A DNA stretch of 5,083 nt from an uncultured Clostridium sp. (GCA_946575275.1 CAMNZV010000142.1:1-5083); one strand, 5' to 3'. Positions 1-5,083 are shown, counted from the first letter of the stretch. The notes: generated by a model from the sequence alone, not told the origin. Program-made: numbers and translations.

Positions 1-24
1 TGGTTCTTTCCATTGTTAGTTGAA
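1..24. repeat. ISL3 terminal inverted repeat, transposase-distal end
   Basis: Bases 1-24 are the exact reverse complement of 1846-1869. The match stops at base 25. This end lies just past the transposase stop codon (16-18), so the stop codon falls inside the repeat. Confidence 0.95.
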
Positions 25-1368
25 TTTTATACAATCAAGATTTAAAACCTTACTTCTTAATAACTCAAAACTACATCGTCCATACATAATGCGTTTAATT
101 ACTTTTAATTTATTTACACTTCCTTCTGCTAGTCCATTATTATAATCGTATATTATTGCATTTTTTACTGAATCGATATCTCTTTTAATTCCATTGATAA
201 ATGAATTAAGTTGTTTAATATTTAACTTTGAAGCTTTAGTTATCCAATCATCTAATTCAATAGAACACTTATTTTTCAATAGAGTTCTAAAGTCAGAAAC
301 TATATCAACTATTTCTTTATAATCTGGAAATTTTTCATATACTTTATTCAAAATTGGTGGTGTTAGTTCCTTAATTTTTTCTATAGGATTGAAAATCAAT
401 TTTACAAGTAATTTGCGTTCAACTAGTATATGTTGTGTTTTATCGTAAGAATTATTTTTATAATTATCACTTAATAAATTTTTTCTTTTAGCCATATAGC
501 TTCTAAGATTAGATGATGAACCAGTATAACCCTTACTTTTAATAATTTCTAAAATTTGTGTAGAAGTTGCTCCTAAATCAATCATTTCATTTATACATGA
601 AAGATATGAATCTAAAATACTTTTTCTTTTTGAGCCTAAATTATTATTTATACCTGTTGTATTTGGATTTAAGTATTTAATTACAGTTCTTCTATCAAGA
701 TTTAGCTCTCTAGCTATTTTACTTACAGAAGAATAATTATCTTTCATTTCTCTAACTTTATTAATAAGTTCTTGTTTCTTTTTAAATCGTTCCTCTTGTT
801 TTAGCGTCAGTTTACTTTTACCATAATAATTTATGTCATTTTGCTTTAAATTAAGTATTTTATTTAATGTTGTTATATTCATTTTTAAGTTTTTACAAAT
901 CTCTGTTTTAGTAAATCCAGCATTAATCATATTTATTGCTTTTAAAGCTCTTTCATGTTTAGGAATTTCTTTATTTTTATTAACACAAAATTTATTTTTA
1001 TCCGATGCAACAGTATATTTATCAATTACTACTTGAGGCTTGAAAATTTTGCTCAAATACTCTTTACAGTATTCAGTTAAATTCTTTAATAAATGAAATC
1101 TATCACTAATTTGAATAGCTTTAGGATGTGCTAAAGATATAGCATTTTTGTATGTAATAGAACCATCTCTTGAAACTATTTGTATATTTGGATATGTTTT
1201 TAACCATGTTACGACATCATTAAGTTCTCTAGAAAATATCATATCAATGACTTGATGAGTATCTATATCAACCATTATTGTTCCATATGTTTGTCTCTTT
1301 TTTACAGCAAAATCATCAATACAAACTTTTGTAATATTCTTTTTATTTATTAATACTTCTTTCTTTTT
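16..1368 (-). pseudogene. ISL3-family transposase, catalytic C-terminal part (frameshifted)
   Basis: This is the DDE (DDE_Tnp_ISL3) domain in a different frame from the N-terminal part. The open frame begins after a stop at 1371-1369, inside the A-run; its first in-frame ATG is at 1275. Before that ATG lies the diagnostic IDDFAVKK segment (codons from 1320), so translation from 1275 would lose the first catalytic Asp. Counting from the ATG at 1275, SRD (D37) and ISDRFHLLKNL (D58) carry the second Asp, and NNGLAEGSVNKLK (E384) carries the catalytic Glu, followed by the family's KRxMYGR end. Between D58 and E384 are helix-turn-helix-like stretches near 116-141 and 181-201, as in the longer ISL3 subgroup. 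In the repaired 589-residue protein the catalytic residues would be D157 or D158, D228 and E554. No in-frame stop occurs before 16-18, so decay is limited to one frameshift. Sequencing error or slippage rescue is possible. Confidence 0.9.
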
Positions 1369-1786
1369 TTAAAAGATTGCAAATAGTACTTTTACCTACA
1401 TTTGCAATACTTCTTTTCAAATATTTAGATGCTGTTATTGAGCTTAAGTTTAAAGATAAGCTAATAATTTCATTTTCTAACCGTTTTGTCTTTTTGCATT
1501 TAGGAGATATGAAATCAAATTTTTCTGCAAAAGTCTTGTTACTACACTTAGAATTATTACAAAACATTTTTCTATTATTTAAAATAATAATCACCTTTTT
1601 GCCTTGAATTGGTAAGTCTTGAAAACTCTTTGGATAGTGGGAATGAACCTTAGTTGATACTTCTCCACAAAAAGGACAGATAACTTCGTTTCGATTAGAA
1701 ACAGTATTTATATATATAGTATCATCAATAATTTCATAACCAACAAATTCAAGATTTTTATCTAAAAGTTTAATAAATTCATCCAT
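1343..1786 (-). pseudogene. ISL3-family transposase, N-terminal part (frameshifted)
   Basis: This is the first 147 codons of the transposase. Numbered from the ATG at 1786, it holds a Cys-rich zinc-binding segment (CPFC at 37-40, then C76 and C81) and a helix-turn-helix around residues 118-140. That is the usual N-terminal DNA-binding half of ISL3 transposases, which recognises the terminal repeats. The frame also runs up to a TTG at 1804, but the ATG at 1786 is preferred because AGTAGG lies 7 bp ahead of it; that ribosome binding site is only moderate. The frame ends at TAA (1345-1343), soon after the A7 run at 1370-1364. Removing one A from the run fuses this part to the catalytic part, giving a 589-residue protein. 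Alone it could bind the IS ends without cutting them, possibly as an inhibitor (inference). Confidence 0.88.
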
Positions 1787-1821
1787 TATAAAGCCTACTT
1801 TCAAAATAAAGAATATCTATA

Positions 1822-1850
1822 ATAATATATTAAATCAAGTTGCATTTCAA
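1822..1850 (-). promoter_or_regulatory. Putative sigma-A promoter of the ISL3 transposase
   Basis: On the minus strand TTGAAA (1850-1845) is followed after 17 bp by TATTAT (1827-1822). This is a good match to the vegetative consensus, placed about 36 bp upstream of the likely ATG at 1786. The surrounding DNA is very AT-rich, so a chance match is possible. Confidence 0.5.
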
Positions 1851-1869
1851 CTAACAATGGAAAGAACCA
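1846..1869. repeat. ISL3 terminal inverted repeat, transposase-proximal end
   Basis: This 24-bp sequence ends in GGAAAGAACCA and is an exact inverted copy of bases 1-24. Its inner bases overlap the putative -35 element of the transposase promoter, so transposase bound to this end could repress its own transcription (inference). Confidence 0.95.
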
Positions 1870-1913
1870 TTTTTATATTGACATTTGCAAATATGAAAAC
1901 CAGAAGTAAATAG

Positions 1914-1948
1914 CCCATGACTCTGAAGTAGAGTTGTGGGTTTTCTTT
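1914..1948 (+). terminator. Rho-independent terminator, plus strand
   Basis: An 11-bp stem (1914-1924 with 1930-1940, two G-U pairs, loop GAAGT) is followed by TTTTCTTTT. The opposite strand lacks a U-tract after the stem, so it acts on plus-strand transcripts. No plus-strand gene precedes it in the window; it lies 45 bp beyond the ISL3 end, which probably separates it from the gene it served. Confidence 0.8.
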
Positions 1949-1992
1949 TGCTTGTTCAAGAAAAAAATGTTCTGAGTACCTTCGTAATTGTC

Positions 1993-2022
1993 AACCAATA
2001 AGAATTTCCAGAAAGATTGGTT
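1993..2022. repeat. Hairpin-forming inverted repeat in the gene-free stretch
   Basis: AACCAAT (1993-1999) and ATTGGTT (2016-2022) form a 7-bp stem with a 16-base loop. There is no clear U-tract, so it is not a convincing terminator. It sits about 50 bp upstream of the -35 of the regulator promoter. Apart from this, the terminator and the promoter, the 1870-2138 stretch shows no coding sequence. Confidence 0.4.
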
Positions 2023-2070
2023 TATATACCTTTAGGCTGGCTTAAAATATAGTCCGCCTTCTTTCATATC

Positions 2071-2099
2071 TTGACACAACTGTTCGCTGAGTGTATAAT
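2071..2099 (+). promoter_or_regulatory. Consensus sigma-A promoter of the GntR-ABC operon
   Basis: TTGACA (2071-2076) and TATAAT (2094-2099) both match the consensus exactly with the ideal 17-bp spacing. Transcription should begin near 2105-2108, about 30 bases before the regulator's ATG. So strong a promoter implies that repression, not weak initiation, sets the level of expression. Confidence 0.92.
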
Positions 2100-2120
2100 G
2101 TTAATATTCGATATATACAC
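2091..2120 (+). promoter_or_regulatory. Putative GntR operator overlapping the -10 and start site
   Basis: A perfect dyad GTGTATA (2091-2097) N16 TATACAC (2114-2120), with AATATT at its centre (2103-2108), covers the -10 and the likely transcription start. YtrA-type GntR regulators bind inverted repeats of this general kind at their own promoters. Binding here would block RNA polymerase, so the operon is probably autorepressed and released by an inducer. The site assignment is inferred from position and symmetry. Confidence 0.65.
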
Positions 2121-2138
2121 TTACATTGGAGGTGGAAG

Positions 2139-2513
2139 ATGAATATCATTATTAGCAACGCAAATAATGAGCCGATTTATGAGCAAATATATCGTCAAAT
2201 AAAGTCTGCAATTATTTCATCTGAGCTTAAAGAAGGGGATTTACTCCCGTCTATTCGTAATCTTGCAAAAGATTTAAGAATTAGTGTGATAACAACCAAA
2301 AGAGCTTATGATGAACTTGAAAAAGACGGATATATTTATTCAGCAATAGGTAAAGGCTCTTTTGTTGCAGAAAAAAATACAGAAATATTGCGGGAAGCCC
2401 ATTTAAAAGAAATTGAGGAGCACTTCAGAATAATTTTAAAGATTGCTCCAGCGTGTAAATTAACAGTAGACGATATTATTGAAATGTTCAAAATCATTTC
2501 AGAGGAGGAATAA
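2139..2513 (+). CDS. GntR-family transcriptional regulator, YtrA subfamily
   Basis: This 124-residue DNA-binding protein has an N-terminal winged helix (about residues 8-76). Family marks are EPIYEQIYRQIKSAI, LKEGDLLPSIRNLAKDL, ISVITTKRAYDELEKDGYI and GKGSFVAE. Only about 45 residues follow, far too few for a FadR- or HutC-type ligand domain. This is typical of the YtrA subfamily, whose short helical tail serves for dimerisation. The start is the ATG at 2139, six bases after GGAGG (2128-2132). The frame stays open up to a GTG at 2091, but that lies in the promoter -10 region, upstream of the transcript start. It is the first gene of an operon with an ABC ATPase and a membrane protein, and probably represses all three through the dyad at 2091-2120. 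In related systems, repression is lifted by cell-wall-active antibiotics or peptides; the inducer here is unknown. Confidence 0.93.
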   Translation: MNIIISNANNEPIYEQIYRQIKSAIISSELKEGDLLPSIRNLAKDLRISVITTKRAYDELEKDGYIYSAIGKGSFVAEKNTEILREAHLKEIEEHFRIILKIAPACKLTVDDIIEMFKIISEEE

Positions 2514-2515
2514 AT

Positions 2516-3361
2516 ATGAACAGTATTGAAGTGAAGAATCTTACAAAATCTTTTGGTGATTTCACTCTTAAAGATCTTAGTTTTAATGTACCTTCAGGAA
2601 CGATTATGGGGCTAGTTGGTGAAAATGGCGCAGGAAAAAGCACAGCTATAAAACTTATTATGAACACCTTAAAAGCAGATAACGGTGAAGTTTCAGTTTT
2701 AGGGGTGTCTAATTTATCTAAGGAATTTACAAATCTTAAGCAAGATATCGGGGTTGTACTTGATGAGGCATATTTTCCAGAAGTATTAAATGCTAAAAAT
2801 ATTAATAACATAATGAAACTTATCTATAAAAATTGGAACGAGGATTCTTATTTTGAATACATAAAAAAGTTCTCTTTACCTCTCACGAAAATATTTAAAG
2901 ACTTTTCAAGAGGAATGAAAATGAAATTGTCTATCGCAGTTGCACTATCCCATAATCCAAAACTACTTATTTTAGATGAGGCAACCAGTGGACTCGATCC
3001 TATGGTGAGAGATGAAATTATCGATGTGTTTAATGACTTTACAAGGGACGAGAATCATTCAATTTTACTTTCATCGCATATTATCAGTGACCTTGAAAAA
3101 ATTTGTGATTATATCTGCTTTATTCATAAAGGTGAGCTTCTTTTAGTTGAAGAAAAAGATTTGTTATTAGAAAAATATGCAGTCATAAAACTGGCGAAAA
3201 ATCAGTTGGAAACATTACCAAAGGATTCCATTGTTCGCAAAATTAGAACAAGTTTCGGCTACGAAGTACTTGTACAAAAAGATAAAATTAACGCAGCCTT
3301 TAGGGTAGAAAATACCAGACTTGAAGATATTATTTTATTGATGGTAAAGGAAGGTGTCTAA
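2516..3361 (+). CDS. ABC transporter ATP-binding protein
   Basis: This 281-residue cytoplasmic ATPase powers the membrane partner encoded next. Walker A is GENGAGKST (35-43), the signature is the variant SRGMK (131-135), Walker B is LLILDE (150-155), the D-loop is SGLD (158-161) and the switch His is H188 in SSH. All parts needed for ATP hydrolysis are present. The Q-loop region reads IGVVLDEAYFPE (about 78-89), lacking the usual Gln; I recall similar Q-loop variants in BcrA/YtrB-like ATPases. The C-terminal 70 or so residues after the nucleotide-binding core are an accessory region. GGAGG (2504-2508) lies 7 bases ahead of the ATG, inside the end of the regulator gene, and the intergenic gap is 2 bp, so translation is probably coupled. 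A role in exporting or resisting an envelope-active peptide is inferred from the family and the YtrA context; the substrate cannot be read from the sequence. Confidence 0.95.
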   Translation: MNSIEVKNLTKSFGDFTLKDLSFNVPSGTIMGLVGENGAGKSTAIKLIMNTLKADNGEVSVLGVSNLSKEFTNLKQDIGVVLDEAYFPEVLNAKNINNIMKLIYKNWNEDSYFEYIKKFSLPLTKIFKDFSRGMKMKLSIAVALSHNPKLLILDEATSGLDPMVRDEIIDVFNDFTRDENHSILLSSHIISDLEKICDYICFIHKGELLLVEEKDLLLEKYAVIKLAKNQLETLPKDSIVRKIRTSFGYEVLVQKDKINAAFRVENTRLEDIILLMVKEGV

Positions 3362-3961
3362 ATGAAAAGCTTACTATTAAAAGATTTTTATGTTATCACA
3401 AAACAGCTTAAAATATTTCTTCTTATTATTCCAGTTATTGCGCTGACAACAGGAGAAGCGATGTCTACTTTCTCAATTTTACTAGGAGCGGTGTTACCAA
3501 TGACAGCGATTGCTTATGATGAACGCTCTAAGTGGAATGAACTTGCCGCCATGATGCCTTATTCAAAATTTGATCTTATTTTTAGTAAATATTTGCTGGG
3601 TTATCTTTGTATGTTTGGTGCAGCTCTGCTTGTATTTATTGGTCAAATTATTGGGAAAAATAATGGCATTGTGGTGATAGATTATGATATAAATGTTCTA
3701 CTATTTGCCGTTATGGGAGGTCTTATCTTTATAGCAATAAATACTCCCATTCTCTTTAAATTTGGCAGTGAAAAAGGTAGGTTTGTTTTTATTATTACAA
3801 TGGCGCTTGTTGGTGCAAGCGGACCAATTCTGCAGAAAGTTGATAGTAGAATTATTCTTAAAATATTTAACTTATCTCCCGTTATTTTACTTGCATTTGT
3901 TGTTATACTAAATGTGATGTCTTTAATGACTTCTATGAATATTAAAAAGGATAAAGCTTAA
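3362..3961 (+). CDS. ABC-2 type transporter permease subunit
   Basis: This 199-residue integral membrane protein begins directly after the ATPase stop codon (TAA 3359-3361, ATG 3362), with AAGGAAGG as the ribosome binding site in the preceding gene. Hydrophobic segments lie near residues 16-30, 36-51, 77-98, 110-132, 141-157 and 170-190, giving about six helices. Between the second and third is YDERSKWNELAAMMPYSKFD (52-71), a cytoplasmic loop typical of the small ABC-2 permeases paired with YtrA-type regulators (ABC2_membrane_5-like). The N-terminal MKSLLLKDFYVITKQ is also typical of that group. It should form the membrane channel for the upstream ATPase, probably as a dimer. The length is normal for the group, so the gene looks intact. 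No terminator follows it, which suggests the operon once continued and was cut by the recombination seen just downstream. Confidence 0.9.
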   Translation: MKSLLLKDFYVITKQLKIFLLIIPVIALTTGEAMSTFSILLGAVLPMTAIAYDERSKWNELAAMMPYSKFDLIFSKYLLGYLCMFGAALLVFIGQIIGKNNGIVVIDYDINVLLFAVMGGLIFIAINTPILFKFGSEKGRFVFIITMALVGASGPILQKVDSRIILKIFNLSPVILLAFVVILNVMSLMTSMNIKKDKA

Positions 3962-3975
3962 TTGTTATAAGCAAA

Positions 3976-4134
3976 ATGAGTATAAAAATAAAACGATTAA
4001 TATTAATTGGCTTTTTGGTTACATCTGCAAAACAGGTAAAACTGATTGATATGTTCCCCCATACGAGAGCCAATATTGGATATCTTCCCACAAAGAGAAT
4101 TTCACATGAAAATATTCATGCAATTTATTTTTGA
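3976..4134 (+). pseudogene. Chimeric 52-codon frame carrying an internal RumA/RlmD motif
   Basis: This short frame starts MSIKIKRLILIGFLVTS, a basic then hydrophobic stretch that could be the start of a lost membrane or secreted protein. It then reads KQVKLIDMFPHT (codons 4030-4065), which matches the conserved segment found just before HVECVV in RumA/RlmD 23S rRNA uracil-5-methyltransferases. After that the sequence leaves the family and ends at TGA 4132-4134. There is no good ribosome binding site. I read it as a recombination join: operon-side DNA, a sliver of rumA, then foreign bases. The RumA assignment of the middle part rests on about 10 residues, but is strengthened by the next RumA motif only about 90 bp away. 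Confidence 0.5.
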
Positions 4135-4141
4135 CAGCTAG

Positions 4142-4471
4142 GTGGTTGTCTCCACGCACGTGGAGTGTGTTGTACTTTTGTCCCAACAAAAACCAAGTGA
4201 TAAGATTGAAGTAGATTTGGACTTGGATGAGATGGATGTGACTAGTGCTGAGACTAAGGCTACTTATGCAGAGATTAAGCATTATCTGTTGAAAGAGCAT
4301 GGACTTAAAGTTTCTAATCTGTATATTTCACTGGTAAAAAGAAAATGTGGGTTAGAGGTTGGAGAGAATTACAATCTGGCGAAGTCGGAGGATGCAAGAA
4401 AGCCGCAGTGTCCTGAAGAGAAGGAAAAGGCTATTCTGGAAGCGCTAAAGCATTTTGGGATGATTAGCTAA
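4142..4471 (+). pseudogene. rlmD: 23S rRNA uracil-5-methyltransferase, C-terminal remnant
   Basis: Only the last part of a RumA/RlmD-type RNA methyltransferase remains, from THVECVVLLSQ to the end FGMIS. Missing are any TRAM domain, the SAM-binding fold and the catalytic Cys region, so it cannot methylate RNA. After the family core comes an acidic linker (DLDLDEMD, about 24-31) and an extension with TYAEIKHYLLKEHGLKVSNL and VKRKCGLEVGENYNLAKSED, ending PQCPEEKEKAILEALKHFG. I recall this tail from many clostridial RumA proteins. An in-frame TAG (4139-4141) lies directly before the GTG at 4142 and there is no ribosome binding site, so it is probably untranslated. The frame itself is clean for 105 codons, which suggests the break is recent or that the segment is repeatedly rejoined to an intact 5' part when elements move. 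Its base composition is more GC-rich than the ABC operon. Family assignment is fairly sure; choice between RlmD and other RumA paralogues is not. Confidence 0.75.
4150..4165. other. Candidate integrase attachment site (dyad around CA) in rumA
   Basis: CTCCACG (4150-4156), then CA (4157-4158), then CGTGGAG (4159-4165) form a perfect 7-bp dyad around a non-palindromic dinucleotide. RumA homology resumes exactly at the CA (CAC of HVECVV). Inverted half-sites flanking a 2-bp asymmetric core are the layout expected of a serine-recombinase crossover. From memory, rum/rumA is a known insertion target of integrative conjugative elements in streptococci and other Firmicutes. No recombinase gene is in the window, so the call is inference. 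Confidence 0.5.
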
Positions 4472-4488
4472 GTCTGGAGGTGGAATGG

Positions 4489-4728
4489 ATGGTATATAAT
4501 CTATATTATTACGATTCGTTTCTTGATGCAGTAGTTATGAAAGATAAAGATGATAATGAACTGGTAATTGAATGTGCCAAGGCAAATGCACAGGTTACAT
4601 TTGATGGACCAGAAGATGAAGGCTATCTTGTGAGATTGGCAAGAGAAGAGCCAGCAAATTATGTGTCTTATGCGTTGAAGCCGAATGGGTTGCAGGGATA
4701 TGTGGATGCAATGAATGTGTTTAACTAA
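4489..4728 (+). CDS. Small uncharacterised protein, DUF6061-like
   Basis: This 79-residue protein begins MVYNLYYYDSFLDAVVMKD. The ATG at 4489 is chosen because GGAGG (4476-4480) ends 8 bases before it; an in-frame GTG at 4480 overlaps that ribosome binding site. No signal peptide, membrane helix or catalytic motif is visible. It is acidic and starts with a probable beta-strand pair (YNLYYYDSF, LDAVVMKDKDDNELVIEC), then a helical part with LVRLAREEPANYVSYAL and a GLQGYVDAMN end. The layout resembles the small clostridial DUF6061 proteins, which have a strand-rich start, an L/IDC-like segment, a Pro-Tyr helix and a final Tyr helix. This is a recalled resemblance, not a search result. It lies 17 bp after the rumA remnant, probably co-transcribed with it originally, and is closed by the terminator at 4737. 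Function is unknown. Confidence 0.7.
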   Translation: MVYNLYYYDSFLDAVVMKDKDDNELVIECAKANAQVTFDGPEDEGYLVRLAREEPANYVSYALKPNGLQGYVDAMNVFN

Positions 4729-4736
4729 TATGATAG

Positions 4737-4780
4737 CAGAGAATGATTGAAGGAAATTCAAGAGTTCTCTGTTTTTTTTT
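4737..4780 (+). terminator. Rho-independent terminator after the DUF6061-like gene
   Basis: CAGAGAA (4737-4743) pairs perfectly with TTCTCTG (4765-4771). A second stem, TTGAA (4747-4751) with TTCAA (4757-4761), stacks inside it across a 3x3 internal loop. A run of nine T residues (4772-4780) follows. It lies 8 bp after the stop codon at 4726-4728. Confidence 0.88.
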
Positions 4781-4810
4781 ATATTAAATTATTATAACTT
4801 CAAATAAATG

Positions 4811-4836
4811 GATAGTGTAAAATATGTTGTGTAAAT
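4811..4836. repeat. IS256-family left terminal inverted repeat
   Basis: The segment starts GATAGTGTAAAATATG and continues TTGTGTAAAT. From memory it resembles the IS256 end, which begins GATA and ends near TTGTGTAAA. The mate lies outside the window, so the exact boundary is uncertain by one or two bases. Confidence 0.6.
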
Positions 4837-4916
4837 AAAAATAGAGGAGATCCAAAGCTTATGGTAAAATGTTTAACGACCAAGCCAAACAAACCACCAC
4901 AAGAAGGAGTTTCTCT

Positions 4917-5083
4917 ATGACGAATAATAACACAAACGACACAAAGATTCTAGACCTCAATCAGACAATGAATGATTTTATAGTTGGCCTGATGAAACAG
5001 ACTATGGAACGCCTCATGCAGGAAGAACTGTAAGCGCTTGAATATATGACGGCTATAATTATTTTTAAACACATGATACCCTA
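4917..5083 (+). pseudogene. IS256-family transposase, decayed N-terminal fragment
   Basis: The ATG at 4917 has AAGGAG (4904-4909) 7 bases upstream. It reads MTNNNTNDTKILDLNQTMND, then FIVGLMKQTMERLMQEEL, the usual opening of a mutator-type IS256 transposase, before TAA at 5031-5033. In the same frame ALEY follows; skipping two bases (5046-5047, an AT repeat) gives DGYNY, in line with the L-x-YDxYDY segment of the family. So there is at least one nonsense change and one 2-bp insertion, and the last bases of the window suggest more. The 38-residue product would lack the whole DDE domain. The transposase is inactive in this copy. Confidence 0.75.

Larger units (their letters stand above)
1..1869 (-). 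mobile_element. ISL3-family insertion sequence, about 1.87 kb
   Basis: Perfect 24-bp inverted repeats, beginning TGGTTCTTTCC, lie at both ends (1-24 and 1846-1869) and enclose one minus-strand transposase of the ISL3 DDE type. Length, single-gene layout and a GGTTCTTT-like tip all suit ISL3. Members of this family usually make 8-bp target duplications; the right flank begins TTTTTATA at 1870, but the left flank lies outside the window, so the duplication cannot be tested. The first T/last A pair of the repeat could belong to the flank rather than the element. No passenger gene is present. The copy is probably not autonomous because its transposase is frameshifted, yet its intact ends could still be moved by a related transposase. 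It is very AT-rich, clearly more so than the right end of the window. Confidence 0.93.
4810..5083 (+). mobile_element. IS256-family insertion sequence, left end (runs off window)
   Basis: A left terminal repeat at about 4811-4836 and a recognisable but broken transposase start at 4917 mark the left end of an IS256-family (mutator-type) element. The element continues past the window, so its right end and target duplication are not visible. It sits about 30 bp after a terminator, a harmless place to insert. The leader 4837-4916 shows no further gene. Confidence 0.72.

Noticed and set aside
1361..1375. A_AAA_AAA slippery heptamer as a programmed -1 ribosomal frameshift in the transposase
   Set aside because: A -1 shift enters the third frame and meets TAA at 1352-1350 within four codons. 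The catalytic part is in the +1 frame, so a -1 event cannot make the fusion.
833..1607. Two plus-strand hydrophobic frames (833-1036 and 1377-1607)
   Set aside because: Both are antisense to the transposase; Lys- and Asn-rich AT DNA yields Phe/Leu-rich frames on the other strand. No ribosome binding sites support them.
1878..1906. TTGACA at 1878-1883 as an outward promoter next to the ISL3 end
   Set aside because: No -10-like hexamer occurs at 15-19 bp spacing; the bases there read around CAGAAG.
2091..2138. Upstream GTG start giving a 140-residue GntR protein
   Set aside because: The GTG overlaps the promoter -10 region and lies before the expected transcription start, and it has no ribosome binding site. 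The ATG at 2139 has GGAGG and begins the family-typical sequence.
2494..2811. Minus-strand 105-codon frame
   Set aside because: It lies antisense to the start of the ABC ATPase, including Walker A, and is a mirror of that coding sequence.
3996..4007. ATTAATATTAAT palindrome as a terminator of the ABC operon
   Set aside because: It is only A-T pairs with no loop and no U-tract immediately after, so it would not form a stable termination hairpin.
4131..4160. TTGACA at 4131-4136 as a promoter for the rumA remnant
   Set aside because: The expected -10 position is GC-rich (around ACGCAC) with no TATAAT-like sequence.
4019..4300. Minus-strand 93-codon frame across the rumA junction
   Set aside because: It is antisense to the RumA remnant over more than half its length, has no ribosome binding site, and shows no recognisable domain.
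4501..4761. Minus-strand 86-codon frame
   Set aside because: It is antisense to the DUF6061-like gene and begins in the terminator stem region, with no start signals.

Overview
The window is an AT-rich, mosaic accessory region from a Gram-positive, low-GC bacterium of the Clostridia. The best guess is a Lachnospiraceae-type gut anaerobe or a relative. The evidence is consensus sigma-A promoters, strong GGAGG ribosome binding sites, a YtrA-type GntR/ABC operon, and a RumA-type rRNA methyltransferase remnant with the C-terminal extension I associate with Lachnospiraceae-like genomes. Taxonomy is inferred from protein style, not from a search.

Region 1 (1-1869) is a complete-looking ISL3-family insertion sequence bounded by perfect 24-bp terminal inverted repeats. 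Its transposase reads on the minus strand and is split in two by one surplus A in an A7 run. Otherwise the zinc-finger, helix-turn-helix and DDE parts are all present, so the lesion looks recent. The window starts exactly at the IS end, so the left target duplication cannot be seen.

Region 2 (1870-2138) has no gene. It holds a strong rho-independent terminator for a plus-strand gene that is not in the window, a second hairpin, a perfect consensus promoter (TTGACA-17-TATAAT) and a dyad over its -10 that is a good operator candidate.

Region 3 (2139-3961) is a tight three-gene operon: a YtrA-subfamily GntR repressor, an ABC ATPase and a small ABC-2 membrane protein. Gaps are 2 bp and 0 bp. Such modules usually sense or export cell-envelope-active compounds, and the regulator probably represses its own operon.

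Region 4 (3962-4734) is a recombination scar. A short RumA/RlmD motif (VKLIDMFPHT) lies about 90 bp upstream of the motif that should follow it at once (HVECVV). The rest of the RumA C-terminus and a small DUF6061-like gene come next. The break falls where integrative elements are known to insert in rum/rumA, and a 7-bp dyad around a CA dinucleotide sits at the right junction. The ABC operon therefore probably arrived on, or was left by, an element integrated in rumA.

Region 5 (4735-5083) has a terminator, then the left end and decayed transposase start of an IS256-family element that runs off the window.

No CRISPR, tRNA, rRNA or clearly new defence system was found. The most unusual item is the interrupted rumA junction.
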